Of a stretch of 64,000 bases of DNA, positions 17,043 to 24,997 are shown piece after piece. The notes beneath the pieces are model-generated. The model saw nothing but the letters and a program-made list of their open reading frames with translations, was not told where the DNA came from and did not search any database. Both the position numbers and the translations under genes were made by a program. The stretch comes from Crocinitomix sp044361315. GTDB taxonomy: Bacteria; Bacteroidota; Bacteroidia; Flavobacteriales_D; Crocinitomicaceae. The DNA lies in assembly GCA_044361315.1 (NCBI GenBank), contig JBIKJA010000001.1, positions 62,001 through 126,000 of the forward strand. The letters are read 5' to 3'. The number at the start of each line of letters is the position of its first letter. Within the stretch, counting starts at the first letter, position 1.

Positions 17043-18383
17043 ATGAATAAAAAAATAATTGAAAACCAATTCCCAGAATTTAGTAGCTTTGTATTTAAAT
17101 TGAATCAATTACTTATTCAGATGATGAATCCTAGTAAAAGCGGTTGGATTCGGAAGTATTTTTCGCTTTTAGATGATTATCGCGAGAGTCTAAATAAATT
17201 TCCAGGTTCGTTATTGACGACAGAAGAACTTTTTTATAGTTATTTACAGCCAACTGGAATTATGTATGGCTACCCAACCAGTTTGCTGTTTTTACAAGAA
17301 GATTTTATCGAAAATTTATCGAGTGAAGAAGCCTTTAAAGTGCTTTTATTGGAAGGGTTGATTTTAACAGACCACCTAAAAAAAGGTAAATTTGATATTG
17401 AATCGTTGGAAACCTCCATTGGCGAATTTGTCCGTTTTTACGAAGATACTCAATTAGAAAAGGCGAAAAAAAGTTGGTTGAATTTTAAGAATCTCACCGT
17501 TTACGAAAAATTAGAATCGATTCTTGCGCAACGGGTGGATATTAAAATGACCTTGTCCAATAAATTATGGACGACTTATCTCTACAATAGCCTCATTTTT
17601 CATGACCTTATTTTATACAACGAATATCACGAAGGGGTGGATACAAAAAGTTTAATTGAACGTCGGAGTAAAGTAGAATTGGACGTGATTAAAATAATTG
17701 CCGTTGCGGCGCATGTAGATGGAAAATTAACCGACGAAGAGGAAGCCATTTTTGAAATTTTTATGGCATCGGCAAGTTTAGAGCGCGAAGAAAGAGAAGA
17801 AGCAAAAAAATTTTGGGATCAGAAAAAAGGCTTGGAGGACATTCATTTGGATTACGACCGTTCTTGGATGTTGAATCGTTACTTTTTAGAAATCGCCATT
17901 TTGACTGTTTGGAGCGATCGCATTGTGGTAGAATCAGAAATGGAATTTTTAATCGCATTAACCAAAAAGCTAAAGTTAGATGAAGCAGAAATGGACAAAT
18001 CATTTTTGGCGATTCAGGCTTTTGTTATGAACAATTACGAAACGGTACCTTTTTTAAAAGGAAAAAATGATACCGCTTTACTTTTGGATGGCGCCACCGA
18101 ACGATGGAAGAATATTTTAGGTCGGAATAAAGATAAACTAGCTGCCGAATTAAAAGAAAGTAAAGAGCTTATGGCCCTGATTGCCAAATCAACCACGCAA
18201 GATTTATCAAAAGAGGAAAAAGAAAAGGCGAAAACTCAATTGAAAGATTTAGCCCGCACAGTGCCTTCCTTAACCTTGTTTATGCTTCCGGGAGGAAGTT
18301 TGCTTTTACCGATTATCTTAAAAATCATTCCCGATTTGGTGCCTACGGCGTTCCGAAGTAATCAGGTTGAGGAGGAGGAGTAA
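17043..18383 (+). CDS. LETM1-related biofilm-associated protein
   Basis: A 446-residue cytoplasmic protein. The centre (about 215-330) is a TerB-like helical domain with DVIKIIAVAAHVDGKLTDEE, and the C-terminus (about 380-435) has a LETM1-like segment TVPSLTLFMLPGGSLLLPII that is hydrophobic enough to touch the membrane. This combination is a Bacteroidota family usually annotated as LETM1-related biofilm-associated; the molecular function is unknown. It stands alone on the plus strand, divergent from the beta-helix gene across a 331-base AT-rich spacer in which I saw no clear regulatory site. Confidence 0.75.
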   Translation: MNKKIIENQFPEFSSFVFKLNQLLIQMMNPSKSGWIRKYFSLLDDYRESLNKFPGSLLTTEELFYSYLQPTGIMYGYPTSLLFLQEDFIENLSSEEAFKVLLLEGLILTDHLKKGKFDIESLETSIGEFVRFYEDTQLEKAKKSWLNFKNLTVYEKLESILAQRVDIKMTLSNKLWTTYLYNSLIFHDLILYNEYHEGVDTKSLIERRSKVELDVIKIIAVAAHVDGKLTDEEEAIFEIFMASASLEREEREEAKKFWDQKKGLEDIHLDYDRSWMLNRYFLEIAILTVWSDRIVVESEMEFLIALTKKLKLDEAEMDKSFLAIQAFVMNNYETVPFLKGKNDTALLLDGATERWKNILGRNKDKLAAELKESKELMALIAKSTTQDLSKEEKEKAKTQLKDLARTVPSLTLFMLPGGSLLLPIILKIIPDLVPTAFRSNQVEEEE

Positions 18384-18436
18384 AACGATTTGGGAATTCA
18401 AAAGCGTGAAATCACTTTTTTTTGAAATTTTAGTAA

Positions 18437-19180
18437 TCATTCCTTTCTAAAATAATTATGCGCATGATCAAGACATTCTTCATCATTTGAAAAATCAGAT
18501 GGAAGACTAGTTTGAAAAGAGTCTTCTACAATTGGAGATAAAAATTCCGCATCAATTCTATATATTTTAAAAACCATTATTGGATTATGATGACTACCTG
18601 TCAAAAAGGTAGGTAATTCCAATTTTAAATGTCCAAAAGCATCCGATATTTTTTCGGCACTCCAAGTGTCTCCTGTTATTGGACTTATCCAATCAATTTG
18701 ATAGCCTTTGAAAACACCCATATTTGTGAATTTTATCGGTGAAAGTACATCAGTAATAAAACTATTGGGTAATTGATAAATTGCATTCTCAAAAATCTCT
18801 CCCTCTATAGGTGGAAAATGACACGGTAAGGTATCGCCCTGTGTAAAATAATTATACGTCCGATTAGAAATAGCCCCTATTAATTTTGAATCTTCTCTTT
18901 CTTCGTTATTTCGTAGATAAAAAACCTCTACTGAATTGTCAGCTTGCACCATTGGGATACCAGCTGTCCATTTTTCATTATCTAATTGGATACCATCCAT
19001 TAAATCATTAATAATTTGCAAATGATGCCAACCACCCTGTTCGTCGAATTGTGAATCCCAAGTCATAGGTAAGGCGGCTAGACCAGTAAAGGGACTTGTG
19101 CAAATTCTATGAAGAAAACTTGCATTGTTATCGCAAAGATAAACATCAGTACCTGTACCGTATTCAGAGTACATAAAAGG
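18437..19180 (-). pseudogene. Truncated paralog of the disrupted glycosidase-like gene
   Basis: From PFMYSEYGTGT onward this frame (extended frame begins 19222) is clearly homologous to the C-terminal half of the gene at 19650-20738: shared LCDNNASF, ALPMTWDSQFDE, LQIINDLM-GIQLDNE-W and SKLIGAISNRT-NY. It lacks the N-terminal half, a signal peptide and the T9SS tail, ending in SNDEECLDHAHNYF. Homology starts within a few bases of the stop codon of the lipoprotein gene at 19183, so this is a duplicated gene remnant placed behind that gene. Probably non-functional, though an in-frame ATG (MYSEYG) exists. Confidence 0.72.
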
Positions 19181-19182
19181 AA

Positions 19183-19653
19183 CTAGGGTTGTTTTATAAA
19201 GTAACTTGTATAACCTCCACATCCTTCGGGTCCTTCATACGTCAATTCAAAATCTTCAAAACCATCTGTTATTAAACTATCTGCATTCACGCTTCCTCTA
19301 AAAGCACGCAATTTATTGTTATTATTAAAATGGATATCGAAAAAATACCAATCTGAATATTCTTTCTCTAATGACAAAAAATCTTCAAATTTCGTTTTAA
19401 ATGTTGAAATCATTTGGTTGTCCCTTCTTAAAATGAAAATACCTTTTTCTTGAAATTCAAGTTGAAAAGTGACATTTTCGGATTCAGGAGTTAAATCTTC
19501 GTAAATTGAAAATCCCTCACACGTATTATATCGATGTGAAGTATATTGCCACTCCCATTTCCCAATAAAAATCGCTTTGTCCCCTTCTAACTTATCTTTT
19601 TTACAAGAAAAATTGAGTACAACTAAAATAAAAATTATCACAACTTTTTTCAT
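19183..19653 (-). CDS. Small lipocalin-like lipoprotein, unknown function
   Basis: A 156-residue protein with a lipoprotein signal (MKKVVIIFILVVLNFSCKKD, lipobox NFSC). The body has GKWEWQYT near its start and alternating strands, reminiscent of the lipocalin-like/DUF-type small Bacteroidota lipoproteins. Its ATG overlaps the stop codon of the upstream T9SS gene by four bases (ATGA arrangement), so translation was evidently coupled to that gene. No function can be assigned. Confidence 0.7.
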   Translation of the reverse strand: MKKVVIIFILVVLNFSCKKDKLEGDKAIFIGKWEWQYTSHRYNTCEGFSIYEDLTPESENVTFQLEFQEKGIFILRRDNQMISTFKTKFEDFLSLEKEYSDWYFFDIHFNNNNKLRAFRGSVNADSLITDGFEDFELTYEGPEGCGGYTSYFIKQP

Positions 19654-20738
19654 AATTTTATAATTTTCGAAGTAATTGTTTCTTGTCCCGATTTAATGTT
19701 TAAAAAGTACGTGCCGCTCGAGAAATACGATAAATCAATTTCAAAGATCAGTGAACTTTCAATTCCATTTAAAATAGACTCTCCATTTTCATTAATTAAC
19801 GACCATTCTAATAAAACATCTGAAGCGTAAATGACTTGAACATTTATTTTTTCCTGTGTTGGATTTGGAGAAATTATAATATTCAAACTATTTTGAGAAT
19901 TGACAGAATTTCTATCATTAACCCATTTAGTCATTTCAATACTTGGAATTTTTTCATCTTTGACAAAATCCAATGGTATTACGGTTTCAAATTCATTAGA
20001 TTGTAGTGGACTCAAAAAAGCATCATCATTTGGATACATTTTGAAGAATAAAATGGGCGCACCAACATTACCGGATAATGTATCAGGAAATTCTAAAAAA
20101 CCATTTCCTAATAAGTTTGACGTAAAAATCGTCGTTCCAAATCCATCCCCTGTCAATGCGTTATACCAATCAATTCTAAATTCATTTCCGATTCCTAAAT
20201 CTTTTATTTTTAATTGGTTGTTATTTAAGTCTTCATATATGTACCACTTTGGTAATGAATATATGGCAATATTGTCATCACCTTCTCTTACGTTACACGG
20301 AGTTGCGTCTCCATCCCTCTGTGTATAATAATTAAATGTACGATTAGAAATAGCACCAATTAACTTTGAATCTTCCTTTTCTGCATTATTTCGTAGATGA
20401 AAAACCTCAACAGATTTATCATCTTGCACCATTATCCTTCCCGCTTTCCAATTTTCGTTATCTAACTGAATTCCTTCCATTAAATCATTAATAATTTGCA
20501 AATAATGCCAAGCACCCTCTTCGTCAAATTGTGAATCCCAAGTCATAGGCAGTGCTGCTACACCAACGAATGATCCTGTACAAACACGGTGGATAAAACT
20601 TGCATTGTTATCACAAAGATACACACCTGTTCCTGTACCGTATTCGGAGTGCATAAAAGGCTTATTGGTATTGTATCCTTCTGCGGATTGGTAATCGCGG
20701 ACATAACCTGCTGAATTTTCTATATTATTGATCGCCAA
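19650..20738 (-). CDS. C-terminal fragment of the inverted glycosidase-like gene, with T9SS domain
   Basis: Open frame of 362 residues (TTG at 20738; the frame is in fact open further upstream to the junction and encodes SHLISVSSAGPPD first). It holds the second half of the catalytic-type region (FMHSEYGTGTGVYLCDNNASF, ALPMTWDSQFDE), a beta-rich linker and a T9SS type A sorting domain (IIISPNPTQEKINVQV). Without the inverted middle and N-terminus it lacks a signal peptide. The acidic residue in HSEYGTG could be part of the active site (inference). Confidence 0.7.
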   Translation of the reverse strand: MAINNIENSAGYVRDYQSAEGYNTNKPFMHSEYGTGTGVYLCDNNASFIHRVCTGSFVGVAALPMTWDSQFDEEGAWHYLQIINDLMEGIQLDNENWKAGRIMVQDDKSVEVFHLRNNAEKEDSKLIGAISNRTFNYYTQRDGDATPCNVREGDDNIAIYSLPKWYIYEDLNNNQLKIKDLGIGNEFRIDWYNALTGDGFGTTIFTSNLLGNGFLEFPDTLSGNVGAPILFFKMYPNDDAFLSPLQSNEFETVIPLDFVKDEKIPSIEMTKWVNDRNSVNSQNSLNIIISPNPTQEKINVQVIYASDVLLEWSLINENGESILNGIESSLIFEIDLSYFSSGTYFLNIKSGQETITSKIIKL

Positions 20739-20841
20739 TTGGTAATTGTTAAATGTATTTACATCTACATTTTCAATAAAATAGGTAGAGTCGCCATGGG
20801 TAATATCGGGTGGTCCAGCCGAACTTACAGAAATTAAATGA

Positions 20842-21205
20842 CTTGGGGATTTGATGGCTGTTTTAGAGATATAGATTCGGGTTATTGTTATCGAAAGGAC
20901 TTAGAGATAATCGACCCAAGAGATTTTTTCACCAATGTTGATGCAATAAAACACTACAAAAACCGTATCCGATATATGGAGGCGCGTTGGGGATATTCAA
21001 CAGAGATAGCAGTCACTGAAATTTTAAGTGAAGCAAGCCATGTGGGATCGTATTGCGAATTAGTTGTTTTGGAAGAAGGGGGGTGTGCTGCGGCTTCAGG
21101 ATCGATAAAACGACCGTATCATGAAGATGAGTTAACCTTTCCAATTACTATTATGAATTGGCATACGACCATGGCAAATTACATGAAGGACAGTTTAAAA
21201 ACAAG
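20842..21205 (+). other. Inverted internal segment of the glycosidase-like gene
   Basis: Plus-strand translation (GCFRDIDSGYCYRKDL, then FFTNVDAIKHYKNRIRYM, ARWGYSTEIAV, ILSEASHVGS, MNWHTTMANYMKDSLKT) supplies exactly the part missing between the two minus-strand fragments. The ends carry only a 4-base inverted match, CTTG at 20842-20845 and CAAG at 21202-21205. The plus-strand frame 20838-21344 is therefore not an independent gene. Confidence 0.85.
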
Positions 21206-22364
21206 GGGTTATTGGGGTATTGAGGGAATCACCAGCTGCCGACCAATCCCAATAAACTTTGCCGTCGCCATTGGGTCTATCCCAATTAAAATGCACCGCC
21301 ATATTAAAGTGCATTTTAAGTCCAAGTGCTTTGGTGGTATCTAAAATATTGTCAAATTCCCATGCGTTGGTCATACGATTAGAATAATCACCCAAGTGTT
21401 CAAATTCAATTTCTGTTTGCCAAGGAGAAACAAGATACCTGTAATAATTGGCGCCGCTTTCTTTTAAATGTCGCAAAGCCTTATGATAGTTTACATACCC
21501 ATAAGCAGGGACTGTGGTTGGTTTATATGATGCGCCTTTTATATCGTCCTCTGGTCCTAATAAATTATGCCCAACCGGGAAAAATGGTTCTTCACCAAAT
21601 TCAAAATAGCGGTTATTTTCGCCTACGGACATAAATCCTTTATTAGTACTTGGGACAACCTCAAAGGTAAAATCGGTAGCAATAATGGTATCGTGCCCAA
21701 AAACTTCGGCAGTGATTCTGCATCTAAAAGTACCTAATACCGGCGGTGCATAACGTACTCTAAAATTATGTAAAGTTGTTACGGTGTCCCAAGTTAAGGT
21801 ATCAATATCGCGTGAAAATTCTTGGTAATAAAAAGCATTAACCCTTTTGTGAAAGAACCAGTCTCCACCAATTTTCACCCAAAACTCTGCAAATACATCA
21901 ACATCATCGGGATTAAATGGATTTAATTTAGTGCCAGCTTCACGGTTAACAAAGCGGTTAATTTTGTTTTGAATCGTAGAATCAAACTGTACCCCAATTT
22001 CCAATTTCTCAAACTTCCCCACTGTTCCTGGAGTTTCATTGGGATAATACCATGCTAAATCCAATTCTTCTTTTTGGATGTAGGCATGGAATTGATGCGA
22101 TCCCTCTGGTGTGATGACGGTGTTTTCGTTAAATTCAATGTATTCTCCTGCCCGTATAGAATAATGCTGATCGGGTTTAAAATATACGGTGTCACCATCA
22201 GCGATAATACACTCATTGGCACTGATACCAGACGGTAAGGTAAGAACGCTACTGGGTGTAATAGCTAAGCAAGGAATGGCGTGTGGAATAACTACTTGCC
22301 CTAAAGATGTGGTTGGTGAAATGCAGAGCAATAATACACAACCAAGAATGATATGTTGTTTCAT
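21195..22364 (-). CDS. N-terminal fragment of the inverted glycosidase-like gene
   Basis: The 389-residue open frame begins with a signal peptide (MKQHIILGCVLLLCI, cleavage about SLGQ) and covers the N-terminal beta-rich domain plus the start of the barrel (PFFPVGHNLLGPED, then YYRYLVSPWQTEIEFEHLG). It runs across the inversion junction after DSLNTPITP and stops three codons later (CF-stop). Its ATG is four bases after the stop of the corrected stalk-protein gene, so the two were cotranscribed. Confidence 0.8.
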   Translation of the reverse strand: MKQHIILGCVLLLCISPTTSLGQVVIPHAIPCLAITPSSVLTLPSGISANECIIADGDTVYFKPDQHYSIRAGEYIEFNENTVITPEGSHQFHAYIQKEELDLAWYYPNETPGTVGKFEKLEIGVQFDSTIQNKINRFVNREAGTKLNPFNPDDVDVFAEFWVKIGGDWFFHKRVNAFYYQEFSRDIDTLTWDTVTTLHNFRVRYAPPVLGTFRCRITAEVFGHDTIIATDFTFEVVPSTNKGFMSVGENNRYFEFGEEPFFPVGHNLLGPEDDIKGASYKPTTVPAYGYVNYHKALRHLKESGANYYRYLVSPWQTEIEFEHLGDYSNRMTNAWEFDNILDTTKALGLKMHFNMAVHFNWDRPNGDGKVYWDWSAAGDSLNTPITPCF

Positions 22365-22368
22365 AGGT

Positions 22369-22718
22369 CTAGTTATTAACGCCTTTGAGTAATTTGTTTT
22401 CCTTCTCTAATTCAGTTACTCTATTTTGCATCGTGGTTAACCGTTCAAAATTTCTACATCAGAAAAATCTCCTTCATAACTTGCGATACCTGACATACGC
22501 ACATAGCTATGCAAAATTGCCGAACTATTGGCGGTTAGAACACCATCAGCAGTAAGGGCATTGAGAATCCGAGCGACTCCGTTTACGGTGAGTTGTGCTC
22601 CGGCATAAAGGGTTACCGTACCGATTCCAACGGGTCCAGTCGCAGGCACAGAATTACTTAATTGCGCATGAGCAGCCAATGTCGCACATGCGATTACGAT
22701 TAAAAATAGTTTTTTCAT
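22369..22718 (-). pseudogene. Short secreted stalk-like protein with coiled-coil tail, frameshifted
   Basis: The open part (22437-22718) encodes 93 residues: a signal peptide (about 1-18, ending AAHAQ) and a repetitive beta-type stretch (GPVGIGTVTL, AQLTVNGVARI, ALTADGVLTANSSAI) like Bacteroidota tail-fibre/stalk proteins. Adding one T to GGTTAACC at 22435-22442 extends the frame through TTMQNRVTELEKENKLLKG, a leucine-zipper-like coiled coil, to a stop at 22369, for 116 residues in all. The break is a homopolymer loss and could be a sequencing error. It precedes the glycosidase-like gene by four bases. Confidence 0.7.
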
Positions 22719-23226
22719 TTTCAGTTTTGTTTGAACTCTTTAAGCATAGGGCTCTCTTAATGAGTTGTGTTAATTTTGGTCAATCTAAATAAAATAATTT
22801 AATTGGTAATTAAAATTAAAAACTTGTTGTGATTTTTTTGTTTGGCATAGCGTGATGGATTTAATTAATCTGTAAATTCTACATAGTCTATTATATAAAT
22901 ATATTATAGCCAAATACAACCCTTGTTACATCGTTTTATAAGATATATACCGTTATGTAAATTGTTAGAAACAGATTTTGTGAATTGATGTTGATGATAA
23001 AATAACTTGAAATAAAATGATGGGGTGGATTGAACTTTTTCTTGCCTTTTTTTTCGCGCTAGGGGTTGCAGTGGTTAGCCCACAGTCCCCAATTTAATTG
23101 GGGGCGAGGACTATGAACGGAAAACCCGACCCTAACCTTGTTTTCTTGGGAACAAAGTGGACAAGGAAACAAGCGTTGGGGGAGCCGCCCAAATGATTAG
23201 ACACTATTAGAATCAGTTAGATCCAA
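22719..23226. other. 508-base intergenic region
   Basis: Lies between the stalk-protein gene and hflX, both on the minus strand. The right part (23056-23192) is a dispersed repeat; the rest is AT-rich with no gene, RNA or clear promoter that I can support. Confidence 0.6.
23056..23192 (-). repeat. Dispersed intergenic repeat, copy 2
   Basis: Read on the minus strand it begins TTGGGCGGCTCCCCCAACGC and ends CCACTGCAACCCCTAGCGC, matching the ends of the copy at 47418-47561 (CCACTGCGATCCCTAACCC). Both share an interior GGG-CGGG block and ATAGTCC. The interior has its own palindromes: CCCCAATTTAATTGGGG at 23087-23103 and a CTTGTTTTCTTG/CAAGGAAACAAG pair around 23138-23172. Confidence 0.65.
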
Positions 23227-24426
23227 TCAATACAAAAAATTGTGATAAGGGTAGCGAATTTGGAAGATCGCTTTTGCCTCGTTGTACAGAATTTCTTTGA
23301 ATTGCTCGACATTAATTTCGTTGGTAGCGGACATGAAAATACAGTACTCTGCATTTAATTTGGCCATCCATGATTTTTTCAATTCTTCGAGGGCGAATAT
23401 TTTGCCGTCTGGGTGATAGCCAATATCTTCTGGCCGTGGATTATAGGCATCGACTTTATTAAAAACGACAATGGTTGGTTTGGTCATTTTTCCGCCTTCA
23501 ATTTCGGCGATGGTTTCGTTGACGATGGTGTATTGCTCCTCAAAATTGGGGTGTGAAATATCGACCACGTGAATTAATAAATCAGCTTCTCGGACTTCAT
23601 CCAAGGTTGACTTGAAGGATTCGATGAGTTGGTGGGGCAATTTGCGAATAAACCCAACGGTGTCGGATAAGAGAAATGGTAGGTTTTCAATGACCACTTT
23701 GCGTACAGTGGTATCGAGGGTGGCGAACAATTTATTTTCGGCAAAAACTTCTGATTTGCTGATTAAATTCATGATGGTTGATTTGCCAACATTGGTGTAA
23801 CCAACCAACGCCGCGCGCACCAATTGTCCACGGTTGCTGCGTTGTACCGCCATTTGTTTGTCTACCTTAATCAATTTTTCTTTGAGGTAGGCAATTTTTT
23901 CTTTAATGATTCGGCGGTCGGTTTCAATTTGCGTTTCTCCTGGACCTCTCATTCCAATTCCCCCTTTTGTTCGGTCAAGATGGGTCCACATACGTGTTAA
24001 CCGCGGCAATAAATATTGATATTGTGCCAATTCCACTTGGGTTTTGGCATTTGCAGTTTGTGCACGACTGGCAAAAATATCCAAGATTAAATTACTCCGA
24101 TCCAAAACCTTGATCTCCAATTCGCGTTCGATATTTCGAAGTTGAGAAGGTGAAAGTTCGTCGTCAAAGATGGCGATATCCACTTCATTTTGATCGATAT
24201 ACGCCTTTATTTCAATGATTTTACCAGAACCAACGTAGGTTTTAGGATTGGGTTTATCGACCCTTTGTAAAAATTTACGTTTGGTTTCTGCGCCAGCTGT
24301 TGCCGCTAAAAAAGCTAATTCCTCTAGGTATTCATTTGCCATTTCTTCTGTTTGGCGGGAAGTAATGACCCCCACAAGCACAGCCTTTTCTAATTTTGAT
24401 TCAATATGTGAAAAACCTGTTGACAT
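23227..24426 (-). CDS. hflX: GTPase HflX
   Basis: A 399-residue HflX protein. The N-terminal HflX domain includes DDELSPSQLRNIE and the glycine-rich linker RGPGETQIETDRR; the GTPase domain has G1 GYTNVGKST, G3 DTVGFIRKLPHQLI and G4 NKVD. HflX binds ribosomes and splits stalled 70S particles under stress. It lacks nothing visible in the G motifs. Located 25 bases downstream of a small membrane-protein gene on the same strand. Confidence 0.95.
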   Translation of the reverse strand: MSTGFSHIESKLEKAVLVGVITSRQTEEMANEYLEELAFLAATAGAETKRKFLQRVDKPNPKTYVGSGKIIEIKAYIDQNEVDIAIFDDELSPSQLRNIERELEIKVLDRSNLILDIFASRAQTANAKTQVELAQYQYLLPRLTRMWTHLDRTKGGIGMRGPGETQIETDRRIIKEKIAYLKEKLIKVDKQMAVQRSNRGQLVRAALVGYTNVGKSTIMNLISKSEVFAENKLFATLDTTVRKVVIENLPFLLSDTVGFIRKLPHQLIESFKSTLDEVREADLLIHVVDISHPNFEEQYTIVNETIAEIEGGKMTKPTIVVFNKVDAYNPRPEDIGYHPDGKIFALEELKKSWMAKLNAEYCIFMSATNEINVEQFKEILYNEAKAIFQIRYPYHNFLY

Positions 24427-24450
24427 GAGAAACCTTTCTTTTTTAACGAA

Positions 24451-24903
24451 TTAAAACCATTTTCCGCCAAGTGCTTCGCGGAACGGCCATGGAATTGCTA
24501 CTAAAACTAACAACAAAGCAATGGTGTAAAAAATTGCTACGGTTCTGAATTTGAGTACATCCGTTTCTTTTCTTTTTGATTTGGCATACCCCATCGTGAT
24601 AAAAATCATCGCCATGGTCATCATCAATGAATGTTCGACTGAAAAAAATCGAAGGCTTTCCACCTTCATCATTCCAGGCACAAACTGAACCTTTTCACTC
24701 ACAAAATATAAAATCCACCCAAACAAAAATTGAATGTGAAAAGCCACCATGGCAAACAAGGCCATTTTTTTACTGCCTGCGGTAAATTCTTTTTTGCCTC
24801 TCCATCCAGCGTGCATTTTTACGACAGCCAACAGGAGTAAAATAAGCACAATCCAGCGCCAACCAGAATGCGAACTAACAAGTATCTTAGAAATTGTTTC
24901 CAT
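24451..24903 (-). CDS. Small four-helix integral membrane protein
   Basis: A 150-residue protein with four predicted membrane segments: about 14-28 (WIVLILLLLAVV), 47-66, 90-105 (MMTMAMIFITMG) and 125-142. It matches a Bacteroidota family often mislabelled as cytochrome b or ribosomal protein L27 in annotations, typically beginning with an SHSGWRWIVL-like sequence. Two histidines (SHSGWRW, VEHSLMMT) could be heme ligands in principle, but there is no firm evidence. A TAAATTTG -7 box lies at 24921-24928. Confidence 0.7.
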   Translation of the reverse strand: METISKILVSSHSGWRWIVLILLLLAVVKMHAGWRGKKEFTAGSKKMALFAMVAFHIQFLFGWILYFVSEKVQFVPGMMKVESLRFFSVEHSLMMTMAMIFITMGYAKSKRKETDVLKFRTVAIFYTIALLLVLVAIPWPFREALGGKWF

Positions 24904-24997
24904 AATTGCGGATTTTTAAACAAATTTACGCTTTAATACTAGAATTAACTATCGTGGCAAACTATTTTTAACCCGCGATGGCAATAAAAAATTACAA

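Larger units (their letters stand above)
19650..22364 (-). pseudogene. Glycosidase-like T9SS gene disrupted by an internal inversion
   Basis: Three pieces belong to one gene: an N-terminal piece on the minus strand (22364 to about 21206), a middle piece now on the plus strand (20842-21205), and a C-terminal piece on the minus strand (about 20841 to 19650). Flipping the middle segment gives an uninterrupted frame of exactly 905 codons, with in-frame joins reading NTPITP-WGFDGC and SLKTS-HLISVS. The restored protein has a signal peptide, an N-terminal beta-sandwich part like DUF5060, a TIM-barrel-like middle (YNYRYLVSPW-type and NMAVHFNWD motifs) and a T9SS C-terminal domain. It is likely a surface polysaccharide-active enzyme. 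As written it cannot make the full protein. Confidence 0.85.

Noticed and set aside
20838..21344. Plus-strand frame of 168 codons as an independent gene
   Set aside because: Its translation is the missing middle of the flanking minus-strand gene; it is an inverted segment, with a random tail after about 21205.
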